A stretch of DNA of 64,000 bases from Roseimaritima multifibrata (lineage in GTDB: Bacteria; Planctomycetota; Planctomycetia; Pirellulales; Pirellulaceae), in contig NZ_CP036262.1 of the NCBI RefSeq assembly GCF_007741495.1, positions 3,968,001 through 4,032,000 on the forward strand, read 5' to 3'. The translations under genes were made by a program, and so were the position numbers. Below, piece after piece: positions 8,187 to 16,136 of the stretch. Positions within the stretch are counted from its first letter, which is position 1. Each line of letters starts with the position of its first letter. Below the pieces are notes generated by a model that worked only from the letters and a program-made list of their open reading frames with translations, did not search any database and was not told where the DNA came from.

Positions 8187-9725
8187 ATGACCTCACCTGC
8201 AATTGAAATTGAATCTTTACTTGGCCCAGCAGCCGATCCGGTTGCTGCGGGGACCACGATGCGGCAGATCGCGATCGCCAATGCCACCGAGCAAGCGACC
8301 GAATGGTTCCAAGCACTCTGGGAATCGAAAACAGAGTTGGAGCAAACCGATCCTGCGATTTTGGGTGGATTGTTCCGTGCCATTCATACATCGATTTTGA
8401 ATTCCGAAGATCCAGCCGCAACGATCCGCCCCATCAATCCGACTTTGGTCTTTGGGATCCTGGAACGGCTTCCGGAATCGACGCCAAACCGGCATCTGTT
8501 GATGCATTTGATGACGTTGGCTCGATCGGGCGACCACCTTCATATCCTGACTCAAATGTTGGTTAAATTCCCACCCGCGGGTTGGATGTCGGTTGGGCAA
8601 GTCCTCAGTCCGCTCCTGCAGTACAACGATTGGGAAGTGTCGGACTTTTTTCCCGATGTCCTCGAAGCCCTCGCACACCCCAGCGTCGCATCGCCTGTCC
8701 TTGACGTGGCCAATTTCCTCACACGAACCGGTCGTGTCGAAACGCATCCGGCAGCCTCTCGCATCGAGAACCTGCTTCGCTTGCTTGACGCAGTCGTGCA
8801 GAAGCTGGAACGGTTCGAATCGAATCCGACCGAATTTGGCAACGATGTTGAAACCATCCAATCGGTGTTAGGGGAAGCGGTCGCCCTGGCGGTTTCTCTT
8901 TGCGACGCGCTTGGTTTGATTGGGGACGATCGGGCAAAAGGGAAACTCCATCAGGCGATGCAGATCAAACATCGACGAGTGCAAAGCGAAGCCGCGGGCG
9001 CGTTGACTCGGCTGGGCGACGAAGCGGGCCAAGAACATTTGCTTGGGTTAGTGGCTGAACCGGCCGCTCGGCGACGAGTCCTCCAGTACGCAGAAGAACT
9101 GGATATTGCCGATGCAATCGACGAGGAGTATGCGACTCCGCAGGCGCTGGCCGAAGCCGACGTCGCGGTCTGGCTGTGCCAACCGCAGAACATGGGCGTC
9201 CCCCCGACCGAGATCTCGGTCATCGATTCCAAACGGATGTTATGGCCAAGTTATTCGACTCCCATCGATTGCTTCCTGGTCCGATTTGAATTTGATTTCG
9301 GAGACACCCAGTACAGCAATGTGGCGATCGCCGGTCCCACGGTCCACGCCTTTGCAGCTGACTTGGCAGAGCTTCCGAGCAATGACATCTACGCCGCCTA
9401 CGCCGGTTGGCACGCCGAACACAAAGATATTTTTGCCATCACCGAGGACCACTGGAACGCCGCTCAAAAACGAATGGTATCCCCACTGGTGGAATACCTG
9501 CGGCGTGAAGGTTACGAATCGATCCAGCCTCGCATTCTAGGGTTCCTACTGGATGAACATGCGATTGTCTGCGAAGCGACCCGTGAAGATCGCGAATGTG
9601 TGGTGGTTACCGACGGGCTGGAAACGATCGAGCAAACGACCGTCGGTCGCCCGCGTCCGCTGGGCACTCAAGAAATGTGGTACATCTATCTTGGCCGCAA
9701 GATGCTGCGAACCTTCAACGGTTAA
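8187..9725 (+). CDS. HEAT-like repeat protein of unknown function
   Basis: A 512-residue protein with ATG at 8187 chosen because the longer frame from 8109 overlaps the previous gene and begins with an unconvincing sequence. The N-terminal 300 residues are helical and leucine-rich, with HEAT-like pairs such as LLMHLMTLARSGDHLHILTQ and VQSEAAGALTRLGDEAGQEH. The C-terminal part is different, with YSTPIDCFLVRFEFDFGDTQY and a segment rich in aromatic and acidic residues. I do not recognise this C-terminal domain. It is cytoplasmic by absence of a signal peptide. It probably shares a transcript with the ATPase gene 40 bp upstream. Its stop codon overlaps that of the convergent gene at 9722. Confidence 0.75.
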   Translation: MTSPAIEIESLLGPAADPVAAGTTMRQIAIANATEQATEWFQALWESKTELEQTDPAILGGLFRAIHTSILNSEDPAATIRPINPTLVFGILERLPESTPNRHLLMHLMTLARSGDHLHILTQMLVKFPPAGWMSVGQVLSPLLQYNDWEVSDFFPDVLEALAHPSVASPVLDVANFLTRTGRVETHPAASRIENLLRLLDAVVQKLERFESNPTEFGNDVETIQSVLGEAVALAVSLCDALGLIGDDRAKGKLHQAMQIKHRRVQSEAAGALTRLGDEAGQEHLLGLVAEPAARRRVLQYAEELDIADAIDEEYATPQALAEADVAVWLCQPQNMGVPPTEISVIDSKRMLWPSYSTPIDCFLVRFEFDFGDTQYSNVAIAGPTVHAFAADLAELPSNDIYAAYAGWHAEHKDIFAITEDHWNAAQKRMVSPLVEYLRREGYESIQPRILGFLLDEHAIVCEATREDRECVVVTDGLETIEQTTVGRPRPLGTQEMWYIYLGRKMLRTFNG

Positions 9726-11248
9726 ACCACTTCGCGAATTCGCTCGATCAAACCGTTGGTCGATTCCGATTCCGTTCGCATCTTGAACAAGGAAGCCGCC
9801 AGAAAACGATCCCGCCAAGCGGGCGAGATCGTCTGGTAATCTTCAAGCACGGCAGAACTATATTTATAGTCGTGCGAATCGCGGCCTTTCTGGAAAATCA
9901 ACCGCCGGGCATGGGTCACCAAATCCGTCGCCGGCCGCCCCGATTGGAGGAACTGCAATGCCTGCTCAGCCGCTTGCGTTTTATCTTTTCGCAAAGTCGT
10001 AAAGATTTCCGTCAAATCGCTGGCCGGCGTATCTTCTGAAACTTTTAGGCGATCGATTTGCAGGTCTGCCAATTTGCCGCGTCCGGTGGCCGCATCGCGA
10101 AAACGGGCCAGAAAGGAAGCGTTTTGCAGGAGCAAAAATCGCCGGTTTAAATCCTGAGTTCCCATCTGGTAGGTGTAATGCATCGCGTTGGTGGTCGTCA
10201 TCGCATGCAGCGGAACGATCGCCGGTTGGCGCATCGTTAGTTCCGCGGCCGAAGCGAACATCGCGTCGTAGATCGACTGAGGCGCAACGCCTCGATTCAA
10301 TTGTTCTGCGACCAGACGACTGGCGTCATCCGGGCTCACTTCCCGCAGCGCGGTCAATAATTCCAACGTCGCCCCATCGTCAATTTTGCCTTCATACCAG
10401 TTGGCTTTAAGTTCGGCAGCTCGCGGCCGATTGATCCGGCTGTCCCGGTCGGCGACAAGGTCGCTCTTCGCCGGATTGGGTTCTCCTTGGTGATTCAGCA
10501 TCGCATAGACAACGCTGCGCAAAACCGGTTCCGCATGCTCCCAGCCGATCGTCTGAAGGGTTCGATACCCATTGGCAAGGTAAATCGCCTTATGACCAAT
10601 GCTGCGAAAGTCACGCGGAGCGAACTCTGCCAATAGATCAAACGCGGTCCCAGCAGACTGCCCACGGCAAAGCGATACAACGGCCACATCGGCGGCCGCT
10701 TCGTCCCAATTTCCAAGAGCCTCTCTCAAACGCGGAATCGCCAAATGGGACGCTGGCACGGCCGCTTCATCGACCTCCGACATCGTCCAATTGTTTTCAC
10801 GGGTGTCACGAGCCTGAGCGCTTTTGAAATTGTCGAGCGCCCAGAAAAGGGGCAGCCAACGATCGACATCGGGTGAGGAAAGACTGGCCAGGTGTGCCGA
10901 ATGGACCACCAAAACCGCGTGAAATTTATGCCCCACCGAAGGCCTGGGCTGGACATTGCGAATTCCCGCCAACAACAAAGCCGCCAACAATTGCCGATAC
11001 TGCACGTTACCCTTCCGAACTCGGTCGGCAACTTCTTCGATCACTCGTTGACGCGGAGTCTCCTCGATCAAACGAATCAGAGGTTCGACATCGTCATTGA
11101 AACGAACACTACCGGCAGGCAACTGCGACTCTGCGGCCGAAACGGCCCCTAATCCTTCCAGTCCAGCCAGCGCCGGCACCCCGGCGGCTGTAGCCATCGC
11201 CGTTTGACGCAGAAAGTTTCGTCGATTGGAAGCATTCAACGGATTCAC
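9722..11248 (-). CDS. Tat-exported protein of unknown function
   Basis: The start is taken as GTG at 11248 because the protein then opens VNPLNASNRRNFLRQTAMA, a twin-arginine signal (RRNFLR) with a hydrophobic alanine-rich core ending near AVSAA. The longer frame from 11410 would bury this signal. The mature part (about 470 residues) is mostly helical and includes LLAALLLAGIRNVQP and FHAVLVVHSAHLASL, with several histidines (for example GHKFHAVLVVHSAH and HAMTTTNAMHYTY) that could bind a metal or cofactor. Tat export usually means folding with a cofactor before export. I do not recognise the family. It converges with the 8187 gene, sharing 4 bp at TTAA. Confidence 0.75.
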   Translation of the reverse strand: MNPLNASNRRNFLRQTAMATAAGVPALAGLEGLGAVSAAESQLPAGSVRFNDDVEPLIRLIEETPRQRVIEEVADRVRKGNVQYRQLLAALLLAGIRNVQPRPSVGHKFHAVLVVHSAHLASLSSPDVDRWLPLFWALDNFKSAQARDTRENNWTMSEVDEAAVPASHLAIPRLREALGNWDEAAADVAVVSLCRGQSAGTAFDLLAEFAPRDFRSIGHKAIYLANGYRTLQTIGWEHAEPVLRSVVYAMLNHQGEPNPAKSDLVADRDSRINRPRAAELKANWYEGKIDDGATLELLTALREVSPDDASRLVAEQLNRGVAPQSIYDAMFASAAELTMRQPAIVPLHAMTTTNAMHYTYQMGTQDLNRRFLLLQNASFLARFRDAATGRGKLADLQIDRLKVSEDTPASDLTEIFTTLRKDKTQAAEQALQFLQSGRPATDLVTHARRLIFQKGRDSHDYKYSSAVLEDYQTISPAWRDRFLAASLFKMRTESESTNGLIERIREVV

Positions 11249-11476
11249 CTCACCAAAGGTATGTGCCACGGCCCGCGATCTGAACCGTTCATTATACCGT
11301 TTTCGACAGGGTGATTGAGAATAAATCAACAGCTCCTGCGGGCAAGTTCGCCAATTTCTCGGAAGCCCCAAATCACCGCGGCCCCGGTTTGCAAACGAAC
11401 GTCCAGCCACAGCGATGGAAAGATGAGGGTACCGGCGTGCCGATACGATCGCTCGCTCGCAAACGAAAGAAGAAAA

Positions 11477-12775
11477 TCACTTCCTTGGGAGCGTGTCGAA
11501 ATCGATTTCCGGTTTTTGTGCTGCGGTCGACTGGCGTTCAAAATTTTGATCGAACGAAACCGGCTGTGCAAAGAAACCGCAGTTGCGAAGGAAGAAATGA
11601 TCGCCTTCACTTCCGCCGCCATAATCCAATCGATGGCCACGACGAGCCGTATTGTCGGCCGTGAAATAGGCCTTACTCGATTCGTGCCACTCTCCTTCGG
11701 TATCACGCACCCACTGGTTTCCGTAATGCGCGGAACGACCGATATGCCCGTACGCTGGCGAGAAATTTTCCAAGAAGGAATGAAAGCCTGTCAGGTGTTT
11801 GTCGGTTTTCGGACGCCGGAACGTAGCGATCAAACGCCACTCATCCTTTTTCTTGTCTCCAAACCAAGAGGTGTAAAACGTGTTCCCTTTTCCATCCGGT
11901 TTCACTTCGGTCAGAAAGCGATAGGTTTCACCCGCTTTCCACGGGTAACGCAGAAAGCTCTGCCCACCTGAGCCTTCGTTACCAAAATCTTGAGCCGACA
12001 CGCCTTCGCCCTTTGCTACCGTTTCAATTCGATCGGCGTCAGGGATCTCCGCTGGGTTGTCTGTCTTAAAGGGACTCCAGACCGAAAACAAGACGCGGCG
12101 TTCGCGGTCACTGTTGACCTGAAACCCAAAGTACCCCTCACTAAAACCATTGGACATGAAGTAGGAACCAATCGGGTCTTGTCCGACGGGGACCGTGATT
12201 TCGTTGTAGGCGTACGTCAACTGTTTGCCCGGCGGCAACTGATACCGCAAGTGAACCGACGGCCCACGACGCCCCCAGTAAAACATATTGCCGTCGTTAT
12301 TGCGGACGAAGTCGACCTTCATATCGGGCACTGAAGCGCTGACAAGCAGTTCACTGATCATCGCCACACCAGATCCCGATCGATCTCCATCCCGCAAATC
12401 AATTCGCACATAGCCGGGCTGAGACACCGAGACTTCACCCAGCGGATAATCAACGGCTGGCGCCCCCTTCAGGTCGACAACAAATTCCTGGTCGCCCACC
12501 GAAGCTTGCACCTGAGAATCACCATCCAGTGAACGGGCTCGAATGGCAAGTTTCAATTTCCCTGGTCGATCGACGCGGAAGTAGACCGAAAAGACCTGAT
12601 CGGAACCACTACAACGCAGGTCGCCATTTGCGTCAAACAGTCTTCCGCCCGGTCCCGGTTGGCTGCGAAAACAGTTCCCAGCCAAGGGGACGGACCAGTC
12701 TTCCGCCAAAAGGGCAGGGACCGCACCGATCGATAGCAGCAAGACAACCACAAGACGCAACACAGTCAAATTCAT
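11477..12775 (-). CDS. exported DUF3472 domain protein
   Basis: A 432-residue protein starting at ATG 12775 (MNLTVLRLVVVLLLSIGAVPALLAEDW), which gives a clean signal peptide; the frame from 12817 adds an unlikely N-terminal extension. Residues about 20-130 resemble the small beta-sandwich DUF5077 domain that often precedes DUF3472. The DUF3472 domain follows, with YNEITVPVGQDPIGSYFMSN, GYFGFQVNSDRERRVLFSVW, FLRYPWKAGETYRFLTEV and the aromatic, acidic C-terminus. DUF3472 proteins are predicted secreted or periplasmic, possibly carbohydrate-related; no activity is established that I know of. The upstream Tat protein gene has the same orientation with about 230 bp between. Confidence 0.85.
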   Translation of the reverse strand: MNLTVLRLVVVLLLSIGAVPALLAEDWSVPLAGNCFRSQPGPGGRLFDANGDLRCSGSDQVFSVYFRVDRPGKLKLAIRARSLDGDSQVQASVGDQEFVVDLKGAPAVDYPLGEVSVSQPGYVRIDLRDGDRSGSGVAMISELLVSASVPDMKVDFVRNNDGNMFYWGRRGPSVHLRYQLPPGKQLTYAYNEITVPVGQDPIGSYFMSNGFSEGYFGFQVNSDRERRVLFSVWSPFKTDNPAEIPDADRIETVAKGEGVSAQDFGNEGSGGQSFLRYPWKAGETYRFLTEVKPDGKGNTFYTSWFGDKKKDEWRLIATFRRPKTDKHLTGFHSFLENFSPAYGHIGRSAHYGNQWVRDTEGEWHESSKAYFTADNTARRGHRLDYGGGSEGDHFFLRNCGFFAQPVSFDQNFERQSTAAQKPEIDFDTLPRK

Positions 12776-13247
12776 TTGGATCGATTGATTTGCTCGCCTT
12801 ATGGAAACACCAGACATTCAAAGCTCAGATGAGCAGCTTTTGGATTGATCCCTGCGAGAATGCCTAGTATACCCAAACGTTCGCGTTGTGCAGCTGCAAA
12901 TAGTGATTCCCAGGTCCAAGTCTGTGGGAAAACGCGCTAGTCAACCTCCTGCACTTATCTGTTGCAGGGGGTCCGATAAACCGCTTTGAAGTTCAGGCAG
13001 CCGCAGCAGACCCGCAGGTCGAATGGGGTGGCTCCGTTCGTTTGACCGGCGACCCCAGAAGGCGATTTGAATATCGCTTTTGGCGCGGCGAATGAAGACG
13101 CCCTTAACGCCGAGTTAGCGGGAAACGATGCGGAATCGATTGGCGCCGGCATCAAGAATCTGCAACGGTATCGCTTGTCTGCCCGCGGGGTTTCCCCCGC
13201 CAGGTGAGCCAAAAGGCAACACCTCTGCCTTCAAACGGGAAGCGGAA
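12776..13247. other. intergenic region with one strong hairpin
   Basis: No convincing gene. It lies between the 5' end of the DUF3472 gene and the 3' end of the BBP7 gene. An 85-codon frame on the minus strand at 12955-13212 lacks features of a real protein. The main visible structure is the GC hairpin at 13185-13200. Confidence 0.4.
13185..13200 (-). terminator. GNRA-loop hairpin downstream of the BBP7 gene
   Basis: On the minus strand the sequence is GCGGGG-GAAA-CCCCGC, a perfect 6-bp stem closed by a GAAA tetraloop, 48 bases past the BBP7 stop codon. No T-run follows, so it is not a standard intrinsic terminator. It may instead protect or define the 3' end of that mRNA. The stem differs from the AGCGGAACGGC family but the loop class is the same. 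Confidence 0.45.
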
Positions 13248-14681
13248 CTAGTAGTTCCAGCGTGCCCCGAACTGAATCGCTTGGACCCAGAAACTACCGT
13301 AGGAGATCACGCCTTTGGGAAGCGTTGGATCGTCGTTCAAATCGGTCGCCAATTGTGGGTCAACCAACCGCCAAGGCTGCACGGCATCGGTCAGTCCGAC
13401 GACGCTGTAACCAACCGAAAGATCGATACCGCGGCGGGCTTGGTACCCGACGTTCACGTTGAATTCCGGAGCCCATGCAAAGGTGCTGCTGGTGAAGGTT
13501 CCTGCACTGCTATCGCGGACCAACAATCCTCCACCGGCTTGTGAAATCGTTACCCCACCATTTGTGATGTTCGTGACACCACTGCGGCGGGCTTCTCGCG
13601 TCAGGGCACCAAAACCAAATTTCATCATCGTATCAAGCGACCAACGTCCCTCGCGATGAAAGCCACTGAACCCAAGCTGAGCTCCATGGAATTCATTTCT
13701 AGTTTCAAACTGATCGGTGACGTTAAACATCGCTCCGACGGGAAGTGAATCGTCCGCCAAGATCAATGATTCACTATTGATCGCCAGGTCTTCGTTGACT
13801 CGCATGTACTGGTATCCGTACATGAAATCGATTCGGCCGCCCAAGCCCTCCATCGACAGTTGCCGCATCGAAAGATCGGCCCCGTACACATCACTCGATC
13901 CTTTGATCGTCAGAAATCCACTTCGTTGTCCCGGATACGAAATCACATCCGCGTTGGAAACGCCGTTCGGATCGGTCGTGAAATCCAGATAGGGACGAGC
14001 GATGATTGGTGTTGTCGCTGAATTCCAGTCGCCACCGTACTCTTGGTTGCCAGTGAACCAAAAACGTCCGGTCAGCGAAGCGAGCCCCGCGTTGTCCAAC
14101 CAAGTTCCGAGAGTGAAGCGACCGCCAACATTCATTTTACTGCCGACCTGATCTTGGCCAAAAAGAATGCTTGTTGACCCCAGCCCCAAAACCCCCGCGT
14201 CGGCGAAATCCGTTCCCGGATCGCTGGTCGTCGCCAAGGCAGGAAGCCCCTGTGGACGACGCCAAAAGAGCATCACTTCGGCCGACGCAAACCACGGGCT
14301 GCATGGCAAACAGGCCGGCACCGTACAGACTCCACAACCACTGCACCCCATTCCATCACATCCACCGGCTCCGGAATAATGCATCTCTTCTTCGTACATC
14401 GGCCCGTCGTACATCACCGGCGGTTCCATCGACTCAAAATCGACAGGGCGGACGTCGCCCGAATCCTCGATCACCAAATCACTAAACGGCTCCAAGACAT
14501 CATCATCATTGGAAGCAAGTGTGGGAGCCTGATAACTCCCACGGTCCTGTTTTTTCACCCGTACCTGAGCAGAAACGGGGATCGCTACTGAGGCCAGCAA
14601 CAAGAAAACAAGAGCCCCCACCAAAGAGGTGGACTGCAGGTGATTGGTAATTCGATTCGATCGCACGGTTGGTTGTCTCAT
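13248..14681 (-). CDS. BBP7 family outer-membrane beta-barrel protein
   Basis: A 477-residue protein with an N-terminal hydrophobic signal (LVGALVFLLLASVAIPVSA) and then an acidic, proline-rich linker. A Gly/Cys cluster (GAGGCDGMGCSGCGVCTVPACLPC) precedes the barrel. The barrel starts at WFASAEVMLFWRRPQGLPAL, the typical opening of planctomycete BBP7 proteins, and continues with alternating aromatic strands to the end (SYGSFWVQAIQFGARWNY, C-terminal aromatic-rich strand). The cysteine cluster could be disulfide-linked or bind metal. It presumably sits in the outer membrane. Upstream of its start is repeat array 1. Confidence 0.88.
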   Translation of the reverse strand: MRQPTVRSNRITNHLQSTSLVGALVFLLLASVAIPVSAQVRVKKQDRGSYQAPTLASNDDDVLEPFSDLVIEDSGDVRPVDFESMEPPVMYDGPMYEEEMHYSGAGGCDGMGCSGCGVCTVPACLPCSPWFASAEVMLFWRRPQGLPALATTSDPGTDFADAGVLGLGSTSILFGQDQVGSKMNVGGRFTLGTWLDNAGLASLTGRFWFTGNQEYGGDWNSATTPIIARPYLDFTTDPNGVSNADVISYPGQRSGFLTIKGSSDVYGADLSMRQLSMEGLGGRIDFMYGYQYMRVNEDLAINSESLILADDSLPVGAMFNVTDQFETRNEFHGAQLGFSGFHREGRWSLDTMMKFGFGALTREARRSGVTNITNGGVTISQAGGGLLVRDSSAGTFTSSTFAWAPEFNVNVGYQARRGIDLSVGYSVVGLTDAVQPWRLVDPQLATDLNDDPTLPKGVISYGSFWVQAIQFGARWNY

Positions 14682-14857
14682 TGCCGGAACCTATCGGGGA
14701 ATTCGGTACAGAACGACTCCTCCAGTGGTTTTATCGACAATGCCGATCGCGACAATTAAGAAAACCTGGCAAGTTTTACCGGTTACGAAACTTCTGCCGG
14801 CTAGCGGGCTTGTTTCGGCGACCGGCTGTGGCACCCTACAGGCAGACAAATCTTCCT

Positions 14858-15141
14858 AGCGGATCGGCGCGAGCCGTCCGGCAAGTACGCATGGGCTTTT
14901 TCCTAGCGGAACGGCGCGAGCCGTCCGGCAGGTACGCATGGGCTTTTTCAAGCGGAACGGCGCGAGCCGTCCGGCAGGTACGAGTGGGCTTCCAGGGCGG
15001 TGGCCGGACGGCTCGCGCCGTTCCGCTAAGAAGTTGCGGCTGGTTTTTCCAGGGCGGTGGCCGGACGGCTTGCGCCGTTCCGCTAAGAAGTGCCCCCATT
15101 TTCAAGGGCGGTGGCCGGATGGGTTGCGACGTTTGGCTATG
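14858..15141. repeat. convergent hairpin array 1 (AGCGGAACGGC family), 3 direct plus 3 inverted units
   Basis: Direct units start at 14858, 14905 and 14951 (periods 47 and 46 bp). Inverted units start at about 14992, 15049 and 15103 (periods 57 and 54 bp). The direct core is AGCGGAACGGCGCGAGCCGT followed by CCGGC. It folds as CGG-A-ACGGC-GCGA-GCCGT-CCG, with a GNRA tetraloop on the plus strand in direct units and on the minus strand in inverted ones. The first direct unit has a mismatch and the last inverted one is degenerate. The spacer within each block is also repeated. It lies between the HU 3' end and the BBP7 5' end. Frames reading through it are artefacts of the repeat. Confidence 0.9.
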
Positions 15142-15164
15142 GGAACGTCGCTGGTTGGGGGCAC

Positions 15165-15208
15165 AAAAAAAGCCACTTCCCCTTTGTGGGGGAAGCGGCA
15201 TTTTTTTT
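15165..15208. terminator. bidirectional intrinsic terminator downstream of HU
   Basis: GCCACTTCCCC at 15172-15182 pairs with GGGGGAAGCGGC at 15188-15199 around a TTTGT loop, with one A/C mismatch. Eight T follow at 15201-15208 on the plus strand, and seven A precede the stem at 15165-15171, giving a T-run on the minus strand too. It is 39 bases beyond the HU stop codon, so it should terminate the HU transcript. It also insulates array 1 from plus-strand transcripts. Confidence 0.85.
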
Positions 15209-15246
15209 CAGCAACCGTCAAAACGGCGTACCGAAGACTCGTTCTC

Positions 15247-15558
15247 TTAAACCATGTCTTTCAGGTTTTTCAGAGGACGAATGGTCAGCTTCTTGCTTGC
15301 TGGTTTTGGGTTCAACCAAATTTCTTCACCGGTCGCTGGGTTGCGGCCTTTTCGTTTTGGCTTGGCATCAACCACTTTGACAGTGATTTTGCACAGGCCA
15401 GGAATGGTGAATTGGCCCGCAGTCTTCAGCGATTCAGCGATCTCATCGGACAATGCATCAAAGACAAGTGCAACGTCTTTCTTGGTCAGCTCGGTTTGCT
15501 CAGAAATGTTCGCCAAAATCTGAGTCTTGGTGAGCGGCTTTGCGGGAACTTTTGCCAT
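15247..15558 (-). CDS. HU/IHF family DNA-binding protein
   Basis: A 103-residue nucleoid protein. ATG at 15558 is chosen because AAAGG lies about 7 bases upstream and the protein then begins MAKVPAKPLTKTQILANISE; the frame from 15609 adds 17 unlikely residues. It has the HU layout: N-terminal helices (KKDVALVFDALSDEI), then GQFTIPGLCKITVKVVDAKP. The arm motif is GRNPATGEEIWLNPKPA with the conserved intercalating NP, and the C-terminus is VRxLKxL-like (LTIRPLKNLKDMV). It binds and bends DNA as a dimer. A strong terminator follows at 15165-15208. Confidence 0.95.
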   Translation of the reverse strand: MAKVPAKPLTKTQILANISEQTELTKKDVALVFDALSDEIAESLKTAGQFTIPGLCKITVKVVDAKPKRKGRNPATGEEIWLNPKPASKKLTIRPLKNLKDMV

Positions 15559-16136
15559 TTTGGACCTTTCGACAACGGAAACAGGTAAAGGAAGTTTTTT
15601 TTGTTTCAAACGGTCGGAGCCTTCCGACCGGTTCAGAGGTGATTTAAGGGTCTGACCAGTCCGTTGGCAACCCGGTTAGGCCGTTCTCACTAGTGTTTTC
15701 CTTAGTTTTTACCATTCCGGACCAGATTAGCTGACCTGCGAAGAGACATTCTATCTCTATGCACAGCCATCAACTAACAGGCATTAAGGAACGTAGAACT
15801 CCACTAACCACCGCAAACAACCCACTCGGCGGCTTACTTTCTTCCGCAAACCGGGCGAGCAGCGGAGGACGTGGAAGTCGCATCGGTTTTTTCTTAGGTT
15901 TTTTGTTGAAAAGGTGTTCAAAAACAAAGGATCCAGGCCAGATTTGCCTGAACGGACTCAAAAACGGGATCTGCAATCGCCCCGGTTGGTCGATTCCAGT
16001 CGATCATTGGGAATCCCGGGGGGAGCGACGCCTAGACCGATCGGGCTTGCTTTCCTAGATTGATCGAGAACTGTTCGCGGCAACGGGCTGTAGAATTCGT
16101 CGTTGCGTAGATCTCCAATGGCAGTCCCACCCCATC
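15559..16136. other. divergent intergenic region between HU and the 1415-residue gene
   Basis: No gene is supported. It must carry the HU promoter on the minus strand and the promoter of the 16137 gene on the plus strand. T-rich patches are visible near 15588-15606 and 15889-15905, but I cannot assign a specific promoter. No repeat family from elsewhere in the window was found here. Confidence 0.4.

Noticed and set aside
12955-13212. Minus-strand frame of 85 codons downstream of the DUF3472 gene
   Set aside because: Composition is not protein-like, with no ribosome site or family match that I can recognise; a hairpin lies within it.
14669-15588. Frames of 100-216 codons over array 1 on both strands
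   Set aside because: They depend on the same repeats and overlap the HU gene in the wrong frame.
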